Assembly: GCF_030272615.1 (NCBI RefSeq)
Contig: NC_081415.1
Location: forward strand, 367,014,167-367,078,166
Reading direction: 5' to 3'
DNA from: Cryptomeria japonica
Lineage: Eukaryota > Streptophyta > Pinopsida > Cupressales > Cupressaceae
Length of the DNA: 64,000 nt
Part shown: positions 11,456 to 22,850 of the stretch, in pieces
Position numbering within the stretch: the first letter of the stretch is position 1
Layout: every line of letters begins with the position of its first letter
Notes under the pieces: model-generated
Database searches by the model: none
Told to the model about the DNA's origin: nothing
What the model saw: only the letters and a program-made list of their open reading frames with translations
Made by a program: the position numbers and the translations under genes

Positions 11456-12026
11456 GAAACCAGAGAAGAGATGAACAAGATCTGGAGAAATGAGAGTGAG
11501 GAGAAACCATCAGAATATTCTAATTCTTCACCCATTGTGGAGAGTCCCTTGTCGGTAAACTAATCTGTGTATAAATCTTAGGGGAAGCTTATTGTCAGAT
11601 CCATTTCCGAACCCCCTATATGGTGCACGATAAGTTAAATCTGCATACTTTGATGCATTATGACGTTAAGAAGATTTTTTGTGATATAAATGGTATATTG
11701 GATGTGTTATGAGTACCAATAACAAGTTTTAGGGTTAAATTATGATTAGGGTAAGTTCAACCGGTATTGCATTAATGCAGTTTGTGAAAGGAAAATAAAA
11801 AAGTGTTTTACAAGTTTCATTTGTTACCTTTGCATTTTCAAGAGCATTTGGAGAGTGATTAAAGAAGAGAAGAGATTTTGATTACTACATTGGCAAGGTT
11901 GATTGCAGATTGAAGAGATTTGTGGAGAAGTGAATCGGTGAAGGGCATTCAGATAGGAAACCCTAGCAACAAAGAAGTTGAAAAGGTATTTATCTGAGAA
12001 TCTAAGTCTATGTTTGATATTTTTCA
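11456..12026 (+). other. Noncoding spacer between gag and accessory ORF
   Basis: No pol domain and no long frame. Between 11560 and 11640 a short stretch with GACAGATCC-like and GGTGCACGATAAG words could be the stub of lost protease/pol sequence, but this is not demonstrable. The last 200 bases before the next ATG look like a leader: GA-rich and free of long frames. Confidence 0.45.
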
Positions 12027-15000
12027 ATGGATACACCAGACTTTGTAGATGTTACTGAAATGCCTTGACCATAATTCAAGAGGCATCCACATAAGTCGAC
12101 ATAAACCGATTCAACCGAAGCCCTATCCAACATACCCTATGGTGTATTACATGTGGAAGATGTCCAATCCTGTATTAATTGCAAAATAGAAGATTTGAGA
12201 ACTATTGCTATCTTTAATCAATATCACAATAAGCAAGGAGTTATAAAAGATCAATTCTGAAGGGTTATCAACAAGGGTTTTCACCATGCGTTGAACTTTC
12301 TCAATGAATTCGAAGAAGACCATATTAGATATGTCTTGAGAATAATACATGATTAGTTTATGTGGCTTTATCGACCACATAAGATTACAAAGGAAGCTAT
12401 TCATTTCGTCACCAGATTGCGGGCAACTGGTGAAGTTCCTATGCTAAGATCAATCCCGAAGAATGAAGTCACCCGATTAACAAAGTCTAAATGGGATGGT
12501 CAAGCAATGACTATAAATGAGATTGAAGACTTCGAGGTGAAATTTGCATCTAGAGTCATCAGATATAGGGTTTATCATTTAAGCAGATCAAACAGTATTC
12601 TCGGAGCTGTGATTCATACTGCCTACTAGATGATTAAAGAAAATGCAGACTATGATCTTGTTGAAGCCTTGAGAACCCGTATGATATTAAATCTGGAATC
12701 TATCAAGAAGAATAAAAGGCAAAAATTTAAATTTGGACAGTTGATCATAGCTTTATTTTTCTATTTCCAGAACTTCTTTCCCGGTATCGGTGATATACAA
12801 TGGCTAGAAGGTACACCGACAATGTTATAAATCAAGAACAACATCAAGATGATCGATAATGAGTTTACAAAGGTAATTTGGGGATATATTAAATATTTTC
12901 AAAAGAGGATGCATGAAAGAGAAAAGATATTGGAATAGGTTGTTAAAAGGTATGAAGATTCTATCTATTTCATGGTTGATACTGACACTTGTCAGATGGA
13001 GGCAGTAGAACCTAGGACATCATGGGTGATGCCCATGGGTTATGAGGTGGAAGCTAATCTTTTGATTGCTTATGTTGATCATCTTCTATCTACACCGGTA
13101 GATCCAAATGCAACAATGTTTAGAACATATAAGGAGAAATATATTGAGGTACATTGTGAGATTTCTAGACTGGTCATTGAAAGGAAGGTAAGAAAAGAAG
13201 TGGAACAATTTGCAGTTGAACAAGGTATTACTAAAGAGGTAATTGCAAAGGCTAGAGCTAAGTTTGAAGAAAGGAAAGTTAAATCCTCTAGTGCCCCAAT
13301 TGGTACCAACATCAGTAGACAAACAAGGAGTATGATGGTGAAGGAGAAGCCCCCTCCTACTCCTAAGATCCATATTAGAAGAAAATCCAAGGAAGCTAAG
13401 CCTGAAGCACTCAAGGTGAAAGAAGTATACAGGAAAAGGAAGAAACAACAAGAAGAAAGGACACTTGAAACTATTGAGGAAGAAGATATAGATTCTGAAG
13501 GTGAGAAGAAAGAATTAAGAGTTAGTGGGAAGAAATCCAAAGTGGTTGGATCTCCTACTATCAAATCTGTGAAACCATTGGTAAGTAAACTCACTTTACT
13601 TGAAATTATTTTGGAGAAAATAAGAAAGTATGGTATTTTGACTGATGTAAAGAGACTATAACAATTTTAGCGAAGATGAGAAAATGCAAATTGAAGATAA
13701 TATTGTCTGGTATATGAACAAGTATTGTTAGGAATTGATTGAATTGCAAGGTTTGATTCCTGATTCTTTGTATGATAAATTGGAAGCAAGATGGAAGATT
13801 GCTATAAAGTAGGACAAATAATTGATTGAATTTGTATTGATGCACTTGCAACCGGAAACCTCTAGGGAAGACATTCAAGAAATTATTTCTAAGACAAGGC
13901 CATTATTTCTTACAAAGAAAAGGTTGACAAGATTATTAGTTGGTGAATCTCAGTTGGTACATGCTGAGACTGAGGAAATTTTGAAGATGTTTTTAGGATT
14001 AGTCCCTAAAGAAGAAGAAGAGGAACCAGAGAGACTTAAGGGAGAAGATCTCCTTGACAATGTGAATATTGATGATATTATACCAGATGAGATTGTCTTT
14101 GCTGACACATCAATTGATACAAACACTAAGCAAGATCCAATCATTATCCTTGATGATGAGACAATATTACCAGAAGTGAATCTAACTGGTACATGTAAAG
14201 AAGATGCAGAGAATGTACAACAACAATATGAAGAAATGACAGAGTAACTAGTGAATGAGCAAATAGAAAATGTATAGCCCACTGAGCAACTAGACAAGAT
14301 AGAAGCACAAGAGCCATCGATGATCATTCAAATAGAGGAGAATGTGGAAAAAAAAGCACCAGAGAAGGATGTAGAGATGCAGAAGGAAGAAGAAAACAAG
14401 GAAGGAGAACCTAATCAGAAAGTGACCTCCCGGTCACTTACATCAAAGAAGATTGTTGATGATGAAGAAGATGACACTGTGAGCATTCAAGGACCGATCA
14501 ATATGGAAATGTTGAGCCCAACTGAGCTAATGCAGATTGCATCTTGCATGCAATCTAAGGCACAAAATCAAATAATGAAGGCTCAGAGAAAAGAAGCATA
14601 AACAATTTAGGCTGATGTTGATATTCTATCCAATATATTACCGGAGACTGATATAGACAGTCCTCCTACTCCTATTAACAAAGTGGAGCAACTGGTCACA
14701 ACAACAAGAGATCAAATGAAAAGCTTGGAGGAAGATGCAATTAAGAATGTGGAAAATGAGTATGAGAAGAGAAAAATTGAACAGTTAATGATCGACATTG
14801 ATAAAGACAGAGTAGGTCTTACTGTCAACATGGACCTCATTAAAGAAGCATTACAAACCGGAGGTAAAATCCTTTCCACAATTGCCAATTTTTCATTGTT
14901 TTGTGATGATCTTGAGCAGAAGAAGCGGGAAGCTCAGTAGGAGCTTAAAGTTTTGAGTGAATCATTCAATACCTTGAATGATTCTGCAATCCATTTTTGT

Positions 15001-15305
15001 AGATCAGGTGTTGCACTACAACATAAGCTTAAGGCTTATGAGGCTGAAGAAGTGAAAAGGACAACTTCACTGCAGGAGTTGCAGACTTCATTAGTCCCTA
15101 AGATTGAAATTTTGTAGAGTGGCTATAAGGAGACTGAAGCAATTTTGGCTACACCAGAGATGAGCACACTTGTTGCCATGGAAGAGCTTGCATCTCAGAT
15201 CCGGACACATACTGAGATAACAAGGACACTTTTGGAGACTTGGCACAATGATTTGACACTTTTGAAGTCTAGTTTTACAAATGCATTTAATAAGATGACA
15301 TTGTA
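12027..15305 (+). pseudogene. Large accessory ORF of the non-autonomous element (about 1,090 codons, broken)
   Basis: The ATG at 12027 starts MDTPDFVDVTEMP, then a stop. Reading on with about eight stops and a frameshift near 13661 gives one continuous product to the TAA at 15303-15305. The N-terminal 270 residues form a compact part, with KITKEAIHFVTRLRATGEVP, then SKWDGQAMTINEIEDFEVKF, and FGQLIIALFFYFQNFFPGIG at about 12735-12794. This resembles uncharacterised plant transposon-associated proteins, by memory only. The middle is K/E-rich and low complexity. The C-terminal 250 residues (14683-15305) are heptad-like coiled coil. It is not a reverse transcriptase, integrase or transposase by any motif I can see. 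Function unknown. Confidence 0.65.
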
Positions 15306-15399
15306 AAACATTTTGAACTCCTATATATTTTGGTAATGCAAATTTTGATATATATTGCATTTATCTTTTCATGTATTTACTTACCTATGCCATTGTTGT

Positions 15400-15585
15400 C
15401 AAAGGGGGAGTAGTAGTATGGGTCAAAATTTTGTAAAAGGTTATTAGTATAATTTTTTTTATAATAGCATGTAATTGCTAAGGGGGAGTCATGTTATGTA
15501 TTTGAGTCATGGGTCATAATTTTTGTAATGTGACATTTACACAAAAAATTTCCTAAGTGTTGCAATTAATGCCAAAGGGGGAGAT
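15400..15585 (+). promoter_or_regulatory. Multiple polypurine tracts before the 3' LTR
   Basis: Three AAGGGGGAG-type tracts occur at 15401-15410, 15479-15488 and 15574-15583. The last abuts the LTR start. Repeated polypurine tracts upstream of the 3' LTR are a described hallmark of Sireviruses, and both copia elements at 39-53 kb show the same layout. Confidence 0.75.
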
Positions 15586-16760
15586 TGTTGGCTTGATGAT
15601 GATGATATTGATGTAATAGGTTGAGTGATGACTTGTATTGTGTTGTCATTGATGGCAACCATGTTTTTTCAGTCATCTAAGTCATTTAGTCCAATCGGTA
15701 AAGCCTAACCGGTAGAGGAAGCAATTAAATATTGAACTGGTAAACAATGACAAAGCTATGTTCAAGCGACCGGTATAGAAGATTGGCAAAGAGTTATGTG
15801 TTGCGGTTTGGAATGTATGTTCAAGACATTGGTACGAGTCTATGGATAGAACTGTATCAATAGATTCAAAGTTTAGAGTGAGTTATGATGTATTGAGAAG
15901 TCAATCAAGAAGAATAGTTAAATTGTTAGAGCAGATTTACTTAGATCAATAAACCGGTAGACTTAATGTTTTATTTTTGAGTTAAGTTGTTTGTGGCCGA
16001 CATGAGTAAAGCGTAATGTGCAAGAATGTCTAGATACATTGAACCTAGGAAATTTTTCCAAGGGTTCTTAACTGATTTAGCAGAGTTGTTTATAAAAAGG
16101 AGTATATTGTGTGATGATGTATCATAAATGAGATCTATAGTGTGAATTTGATTGTGCAGTGAAAGAAGAAAATATGTATTGATGTTTAGTTGGTGTTAGA
16201 AGCAGAACTGAAGTAGATCTAATCAAGCACATAGGTGCTATATGCAGATCATTTAAACTTGTTGTTCCCTAGCAGTTGCAACAAGATAAAATCCTCTAAC
16301 AAGGTCACTCCTAACATGGTGTGGTAGGATCCTCACAGGTCCAAAGGTTAAATCCCTTAATAGGGTCACACACTAACTTGTGGTGTTTAAATCCCATAGC
16401 TGGGTAGCTCTTAACAGGGCTGGTCCTAATAGGCCTTATTGTAATAGCTCTTAACTGAGCTAAGACACTCTTAACCACGTGTACTCCTAACAAAGCATTT
16501 GTAAGACCTTAACCAATCAGATCCTTATTCTGCAGATAGTTGATCTTGTGGGTACTAATTCCCATCATGGTTTTTCCCATTTGGGTTTCCACGTGAAAGA
16601 CTTTGTCTTATGAGTTGCATGCTTTACTGGGTGCTGGTTTATGTGGTTATTTTCCTTGCATGCTTGTTAAGTTTCAAGTTGGTTAAAGACGTAATCAGAT
16701 TTATATTGTTTTTGCTTGCATTGATTCACCCCCCCCTCTCAGTGCCTTATAATTTTATCA
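15586..16760 (+). repeat. 3' LTR (1175 bp)
   Basis: Starts TGTTGGCTTGATGATG, ends ATTTTATCA, followed by the TSD TAGAT. Same length as the 5' LTR. TATA-like TTATAAAAAG at 16089-16098. Repeats the CTTAACAGGG-type words seen in the 5' copy (16296-16500). Confidence 0.92.
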
Positions 16761-18474
16761 TAGATATGTCATATGAGAGGCATTGAATTTTTTTTATTGA
16801 TATGAGAGGTCAAATGGATATTCAAACAACTCATGGGTTATGAGCTAGACATCATTTTTTGGCACTTGGTTCAGCACATAATTATGTCGGTCATACACAT
16901 GTATCATATTATCTTTACCGGACTTGAAGTAATTATTGAAATTTGCAAAGTATTTTGAGTCTATTCAAAAAGAACAAAGGGCAATCTTACTGCATTCTAC
17001 TCACCAAGGGTTTGTGAAATCCTAACCGTTATTTTTCATTTTAGATCTTCGTCTGGTATGACAACATGTTTGTGAAACTAATCAAATGCATGAAATGAGA
17101 TGTGCAGTTGACTTGTTGAAGCCATAAATGAAGGCTCAGATAGGTTCTTTATTCTTTCTCTTTGACATTTGGCCGATTTAACACAAGGTAACATCTGTTC
17201 AAGCTCTTTGGTCATTTCACAGTGAAAAAAATGAAAATGATTTCTTTTTATTCTTCAGGTAGTTCGAAGTTGTGATTTATTTATATTGAAATTAGTTGAA
17301 ATCAGTTAAGGGCTTAAGTAGTGATAAGTGAAAGAGTTTATACTTACATATTTTGTGTGATTTCTTTTTCAAAAAAAGGAAATAATGTTGTTTCTTGGAA
17401 AGGAATTGACAATTTTTTGTTTTTGAAAGGGAAAATGAAATTTGGTTTCAACTGTTTTTGAGACAGTTTCATTTCGGTTAAACCCTATCTCGAGAGGTTG
17501 TTCTTGACTCGAGTTTTTCAGTTTGACATAAGACTTTCATTTTTTTTTGCTCTATATATTCATGACTTCAAAACATTGCTCAGTTCGATGATTGTAAAAA
17601 GGAAACAGAGCATTATGAAAGATTTTAGTGTGTTACATTGACAATTTGATAATTTTTTGAAAGAAGGTTTTGCTATCTCTAGTTTTCACAATAGAGAATT
17701 TCATTCAAATTTGAGAGAAATTGTTTTGTGGTAATGTCATATATAGTACATATTGTAATTAGCAACATTGAAAATCATACTTTCCATTTGTATTCATTAA
17801 TGATTTTGGGACTACAAGATTAGTGCAGTTGTAAGGTCAGTAGTGATTAAAACTTTGAAAGTGACTTTGTAATTTGAGGATTTGGTGCTCCCACGAAGTT
17901 ATAATCTTAGATAAGTTGTTGAGTTGATACTCCACCGTTGTAAAAGTTGCAATTTTGGATTGAATAAAGAGAAAGGTTTTGAGTGGTTTTTAATACCCCA
18001 TGAGGGTTTTTCCACTCATGAAATTAATGTGTTATGTGATGCTATTTGTTCTCAGTTTTTGTGCCTAATAGTTCAAGTCTTTCATTCTATTCATGCAATG
18101 CTCTGATACTTTTTCTCACTTTTCAAGTTGTCTAATAGGTCAAATTTCAATTGTTTAATTTTGTCATGTAATGTTAAATGCATGAATGATAAAGAAATCT
18201 ATCATTTGTTGGCTTATAATTATGTGTTCAAGAAAGAATCAAAAGGTTGTTCATTAGTATAGTTTAACAATACTACATCATGCTTTTAAGATGAGTTGTA
18301 AATCACTCACATTACATATCATACTACTCCAAGATTCATTATTCACTTTGTATTTACAAGTCACATCCATTTGTTCAAGGTCTAGAGTGTGTTTTTGTCT
18401 TTTTAAGTCAAAAAATTGAATTTATACAATACTTTGATTCACCCCCCCCTTTTAGAGTATATCCATTTCCTACA

Positions 18475-20350
18475 CAATATGAATCAATAGTTTGAGACTT
18501 GATTCGAATTGGATTCACTAGTTATTACAAGCTTTACCAATTCTCATAAGAAATAGTTGACACACATGTACAACACAAACTCTCTGCAGGCTGCTTCAAC
18601 CTATCTCCTTACTGGCCTATTCGACCATTAATGTCAGAGATGTCTAGTTAGTCCATGTTCTCGGCCAATTCTTCTCAAACTAGTGTCCTCTCTCCTCTAT
18701 GCCAATCAATTGATTCTATCCTCACCACATACAACCCCAATACACTGCAGTCACTTTACAAATAGAGGCAAAATTTTGGTTTGGTTGGCTAACAACTGCC
18801 AACATGGCCTTGTCAATCGACTGCCACCTCAACCCGTGTAACCAACTCTGTCGGTTGTTACTCAGGACTTGAATACTGAAGTGAACATATCAACCCATCA
18901 CAATAAGACGGATTGAAACATGGGAAAACAACCTGTGATAGGAACATGAAGGAAGAAACCACAACAAAAGATAACAGAGTTAAACAAAACCAAGACCAAA
19001 ACTGAAAGAAACGAAATACCAAATATATGAAAAGAAAAAGGGATGTCCTTGAATCATATTTTCTTGACAGTATTGCAATTTTATATCAAATGTTTGTTTG
19101 GGAACAATATCTAATTTTATTTCATCGAGATCTTGATGTTTTGAGCATGCAAGTACTTCAAAATTTAATGTAATCCTGTCAACTAAATCCTTTTATTTTT
19201 TGTTTTTTTGGTGTCATACATGAATTAATCTTAATATCTTTTTCATTCCATGCTAATATACTTATGAGTCTCTATAATGCTCCCCTACAAAACAATAGGC
19301 TCTGACCAGAATTTTGAAGAAATTTATGAGTTAAGGTCCCAAACATGTGTTATTTATTAGCAATCTGGTTCCTTCCAATTTTTAGTTTCTCTTGAGTTCC
19401 CTTCCAAATTTAGTAGATTATGACTCATGCTCTGATGTTATATCTTGTCTCTTGTATTAATTTCATTCCATACAAGATGTATAAGAGGCATAGGGGTATG
19501 TGCAGGATCATGGTGTGCCAAAATAATCCCTTAAGTGGCAATGAAATTTCAAAAAATCAGAGTTATGCAACTTGACATGAAAATTTGAATAAGTTATGAA
19601 CATTATGTAAGAAGAGAATCTATAGAAAATTGAATGTAGTTTCTAAGCTACTAGTTGTTTTTTGGAAAAAAAAAATCCTATTTGATGAAAATTATAAATT
19701 TCAGTGTAGTGGTACTAAAATTTCAGGAAAAAGATAAGAAGTAGGCGTATGTCTGACTACCCTAATCACAATCAAATCATAATATTTTTTTATAAGATTT
19801 ATAATATAAGTATTAGACTCATGTCCGAATGTGACACATATTTTTTTATAATGTAAATAATTATTTATGATTTTTTTACTACAATTTTTCAGAAATTTAG
19901 AAACTCCTATGTCTGACCACCTTAATTTGGTCAAAACCTTATGAAATTCATTTTTAAATTTTTTTTCCCTATAGTAGACAAAGCATAGGATGTGATGCAT
20001 GTTTCGGATTTAAAAAAGTTATACCGTTTGAAAGTTATGAGTGTTTTTCAATCAGTCTATCAATTAGGACTTTTGTCAGAATTCAAATAGAAAAAAAATA
20101 ATAATTATTTATTAAAGTTGAAATAAGACAAGCCTTATATTGTTGGAAAGCTGAGAACTTCCTTAAAAAACCCTTTTTGTTTTATCAATTTTGGCTATTA
20201 AAAAAATCATCAACCACCAATGTAAAGTCTGGAAAATCAAAGAATATTGAAAAACACATTTTTTCAGTTGACTTTCTAGGCTTGTCACTTCCAAGCCAAA
20301 TCCCAAAGCAAACCCGAGCCAAAATTTCAAATTTGAAATTTGTACAACAT
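18475..20350 (+). other. AT-rich spacer, no gene recognised
   Basis: No convincing coding frame; the open frames (up to 99 codons) have random-looking composition. It contains a 78-base dispersed repeat at 18555-18632. A sequence GCTCTGATGTTAT at 19431-19443 resembles the reverse complement of a decayed tRNA-iMet PBS, so a degraded minus-strand LTR element may lie here, but no LTR pair was found. Confidence 0.4.
18555..18632 (+). repeat. Dispersed repeat, copy 1 (pairs with 57227-57304)
   Basis: A 78-base segment starting AGTTGACACACATG matches 57227-57304 in the same orientation at about nine of ten positions. The two copies lie nearly 39 kb apart in otherwise unlike surroundings, so this is probably a fragment of an unrecognised interspersed element. 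Confidence 0.7.
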
Positions 20351-20368
20351 AAATCGGATATCCGATTT
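20351..20368. repeat. 18-bp perfect palindrome, copy 1
   Basis: AAATCGGATATCCGATTT is its own reverse complement. An identical copy lies at 25579-25596 and one-mismatch copies at 35963, 36053 and 55951. This one is followed by AT-rich DNA and the (GA)n tract. Confidence 0.9.
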
Positions 20369-20444
20369 TAATAAGTTCAATAACTAAATTTGCACATAAT
20401 TCAATAACATTATATTAATTTATAAATATATTAATATATGATAT

Positions 20445-20445
<1 letters not shown>

Positions 20446-20533
<88 letters not shown>

Positions 20534-20597
20534 GGGATGAGGGAGAGAGAGGGAGGGGTAAGCGAGAGAGATAGATAGAGAGAGGGAGGGGGAAGGG
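20446..20597 (+). repeat. (GA)n microsatellite and purine-rich tail
   Basis: A pure AG dinucleotide run covers 20446-20524, then an impure GA/GGGGA tract runs to about 20597. It borders the palindromic satellite on its left; a CT-rich tract borders it on its right. Confidence 0.95.
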
Positions 20598-21062
20598 GTC
20601 ATATTGTGTGGTAAGGGATCATATTGTGTCCTATGACCCCTTAGGACACCATATGACCCCTTAGGTGTCAAATGTTTCTAAGCAGTATTGGCACTACTTT
20701 TTATATTGTAATAATGGTTCATCTTGCCACCTTATGACACACTATGACCCATTAGGACACCATATAGTGTCGTTAGGAGTCATATGGTGTCCTAAGGAGT
20801 CATGGGATACCATATGACCCCTAAGGATAATATATGACCCCTTATGAATGCATATTGGGTCGTTATGGGTCCTATAGTGTCCTAATGGGTCATATTGTGT
20901 CCTAAGACCCCTTAGGACACCATATAACCCCTTACAACACCAAACTATGTTGTTATGGGTCATATTGTGTCCTAAGGGACCATATTGCATCATATGACCC
21001 CTTAGGACACAATGTGATCCTTTATGACACTATACAATGTCATTATGGGTCATATGACCCCT
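20598..21062. repeat. Palindromic GACCCCTTA satellite, left segment
   Basis: Built from alternating words ATATGACCCCTTAGGACACC and its reverse complement, with variants. Seen directly. A degenerate gap lies at about 20665-20735. The right end abuts the TRIM-like insertion, and the TSD CCCCT (21058-21062) is part of a satellite word. Open frames across it are repeat artefacts. Confidence 0.9.
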
Positions 21063-21517
21063 TGTAGGATTTTGCCAAGATCAAGAGACAATGGAAATCA
21101 CAAATAAGAGAGACAATAGAACGACAAGAACACGACTGTATTCTCATCAATATGTAAAAATGATCAACTGGATTCTTACAAATACAATTAATAGAGGCCT
21201 GCTTATATAGGCAAGGCCATATGGATGTATGAGCACACAAATATGACATGTGGCTCAATGAGAAACAAGGGTAGGTAAGAAATACTAGGGGTAGGTAGGA
21301 GAAATAATATAATATCCCACAAGAGGTGGATGACCCACCGAATGTGGAGTGTAATAGCAAAATAAGACCACAAAAGGTGGAATTTCTCCTACAAGCTCTA
21401 TCCCTATGTGCACACTTTCCTAAGTGTCTCAAATCCAAACTACGAAGAGATGCATTATCCTAAGTTAACTTAAGTAAGTGTAATAATATTCAAAATGAAT
21501 ATTTATTTACACCAACA
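21063..21517 (-). repeat. 3' LTR of the TRIM-like element (455 bp)
   Basis: Left LTR, which is 3' in element orientation. A TATA box reads CCTATATAAGC on the minus strand at 21202-21212. Ends in the plus-strand sequence CACCAACA before the C-rich polypurine complement. An open frame across it is fortuitous. Confidence 0.92.
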
Positions 21518-22672
21518 CCCCCCCTTAAGTGCAACTTAGGGGAATGAAGACTCAAGTCAACAATGCAACTAAGCAATGCAAGATGGGCCTCGGCTATGAG
21601 GCCATGTTAGGTACCCATGTACAAATGCAAATGCAATCTCCCATAAAGCGGGGAAAGAGAGAAAAACCCAATGGGAAAAAACCCTCCCCCAAAAGAGAGA
21701 TGATGAAAGCACACAATGCTCTCAATGATGAATCAGAAGAACAAACTATGTCCCCCCCATAAGAGAGAAGAAGAGACCATGAAGCCCCCCCTCAATGTCG
21801 AATCTCCTGCAAAGATGGTCCAATGATGATGACCAAAATACCTCCCCATAAGGAAGAAAGAGAGCCAATGTTGCACCAATAATGTCAAAGTGTGACAAAA
21901 CCAGGTACCAAGTCGATGACGATGAATCACTCACTGCAGCAAAATGAAGATCAGGCATGGAGACAACCTGCTATGAGCATCATCTGGATACTCAGAAATA
22001 GCAGAAATACTGGTACAATCCAAGTCTCACGGGAGCCATGCACAAATGTGTACAATCTAAGTCTCAACTGGAGCCATGCACCAAGTCTCACAAGATATTC
22101 CTAATCTACGTGTACAAGAGGAATAATGACAAGATACAAAGAGGTGTGGCACTTTATGATAGTGCGAGTACAACATTGCTCATGCAAGAGCATACAACAT
22201 GATAGTGCAAATCTGGAAACATGAAGATGATGCCACCAAGAAGCCCTGTAGTATACTACAGAAAAAAGACGCCTCCGATTGGGATGTGGCCAAGAGATAT
22301 AAAGGAGCAAATCAACCCCCCCCCTTGATTGCCGGTTGGAAGCACTGCAAGACAGGTGTGAAGTGACAAAAAAAAGTGTTCCCAATTTGACTTATTAAAT
22401 GATGTTTGTGTTTTTAAAAGATTTTAAAAATCTAAATAAAAACAATTTATTATGCCATGCAAAAAAAACTTTATTAAAAAAATAAAGAAAAAACAAAAAA
22501 GGCGATAGGCATTTTTTTTTATTATATTAAAAAAAAACTTTAATAATAATTTATTAAAGAAAAAAAACTTTTTAAAAAGTTTATTTTTGAATTATTAAAA
22601 ACTTATTGAAAAAGTTTTATTTAAAAAAAACTAAAAAACAAAAAATAAAAAATAAAATAAATTGTACCCCCC
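21518..22672 (-). other. Interior of the TRIM-like element, 3' half
   Basis: Begins with the polypurine tract complement (21518-21529). No domain was recognised in any frame; frames of 70-94 codons overlap each other on both strands. From about 22380 to 22670 the plus strand is very A-rich with long A and T runs, so it is unlikely to code. Confidence 0.6.
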
Positions 22673-22850
22673 CCCATGCGGGGAGGGGCCCGCAGAGTAC
22701 TGCGGGACCGCAGTGCCTGCGGACACCCGCAGGTACACTGCGGGGCCGCAGAGTCTGCGGTGATCCGTAGGTACACTGCGGGGCCGCAGGTACCTTGCGG
22801 TTACCCGCAATGCTTGCGGGGCCGCAGGTGGCCTGCGGGCCAAAAAACCC
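22673..22850. repeat. GC-rich block of TGCGG/CCGCA repeats
   Basis: About 175 bases of GC-rich DNA in an AT-rich setting, made of alternating CTGCGG and CCGCAG words (for example GGTACACTGCGGGGCCGCAG twice, at 22731-22750 and 22770-22789). The inverted words allow many short hairpins. It lies inside the TRIM-like element between two A/T-rich runs. Confidence 0.85.

Larger units (their letters stand above)
9029..16760 (+). mobile_element. Complete non-autonomous LTR retrotransposon (Sirevirus-like, no pol)
   Basis: A 7732-bp element with two 1175-bp LTRs (9029-10203 and 15586-16760). It is flanked by the 5-bp target duplication TAGAT at 9024-9028 and 16761-16765. LTRs begin TGTT and end ATCA. 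A tRNA-iMet-type primer binding site follows the 5' LTR and a polypurine tract precedes the 3' LTR. The interior carries a gag-like frame with four zinc knuckles and a long accessory frame. I see no protease, integrase, RT or RNase H, so it must have relied on enzymes from another element. Multiple polypurine tracts and CCGG-centred motifs in the LTRs suggest a Sirevirus-type partner. The two LTRs differ at roughly a tenth of positions by eye, so the insertion is old. Confidence 0.9.
9010..18474 (+). repeat. Probable solo LTR of a copia-type element, split by the 9029-16760 insertion
   Basis: Bases 9010-9028 (TGTTGGCATGTGGATAGAT) rejoin 16766 onward across the inserted element. The joined sequence runs to TTTCCTACA at 18474. 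Features that look LTR-like are the TGTTGG start, the segment ACCCCATGAGGGTTTTTCC near 17995-18013, and the TTTGATTCACCCCCCCC run near 18432-18450 shortly before the end, a layout shared with the LTRs at 10160 and 16725. No primer binding site or polypurine tract follows, hence solo. I could not find a matching target duplication, so the ends may be off by some bases. Length without the insertion would be about 1.7 kb. Confidence 0.4.

Noticed and set aside
13079-13594. Minus-strand frame of 171 codons opposite the accessory ORF
   Set aside because: Ser/Leu-rich shadow of the K/E-rich plus-strand frame; no start context or domain.
19400-19445. Possible decayed minus-strand PBS (GCTCTGATGTTAT)
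   Set aside because: No LTR pair or polypurine tract found around it; too short to support an element.
20444-20671. Minus-strand frame with a long Ser-Leu run
   Set aside because: Translation of the (GA)n microsatellite.
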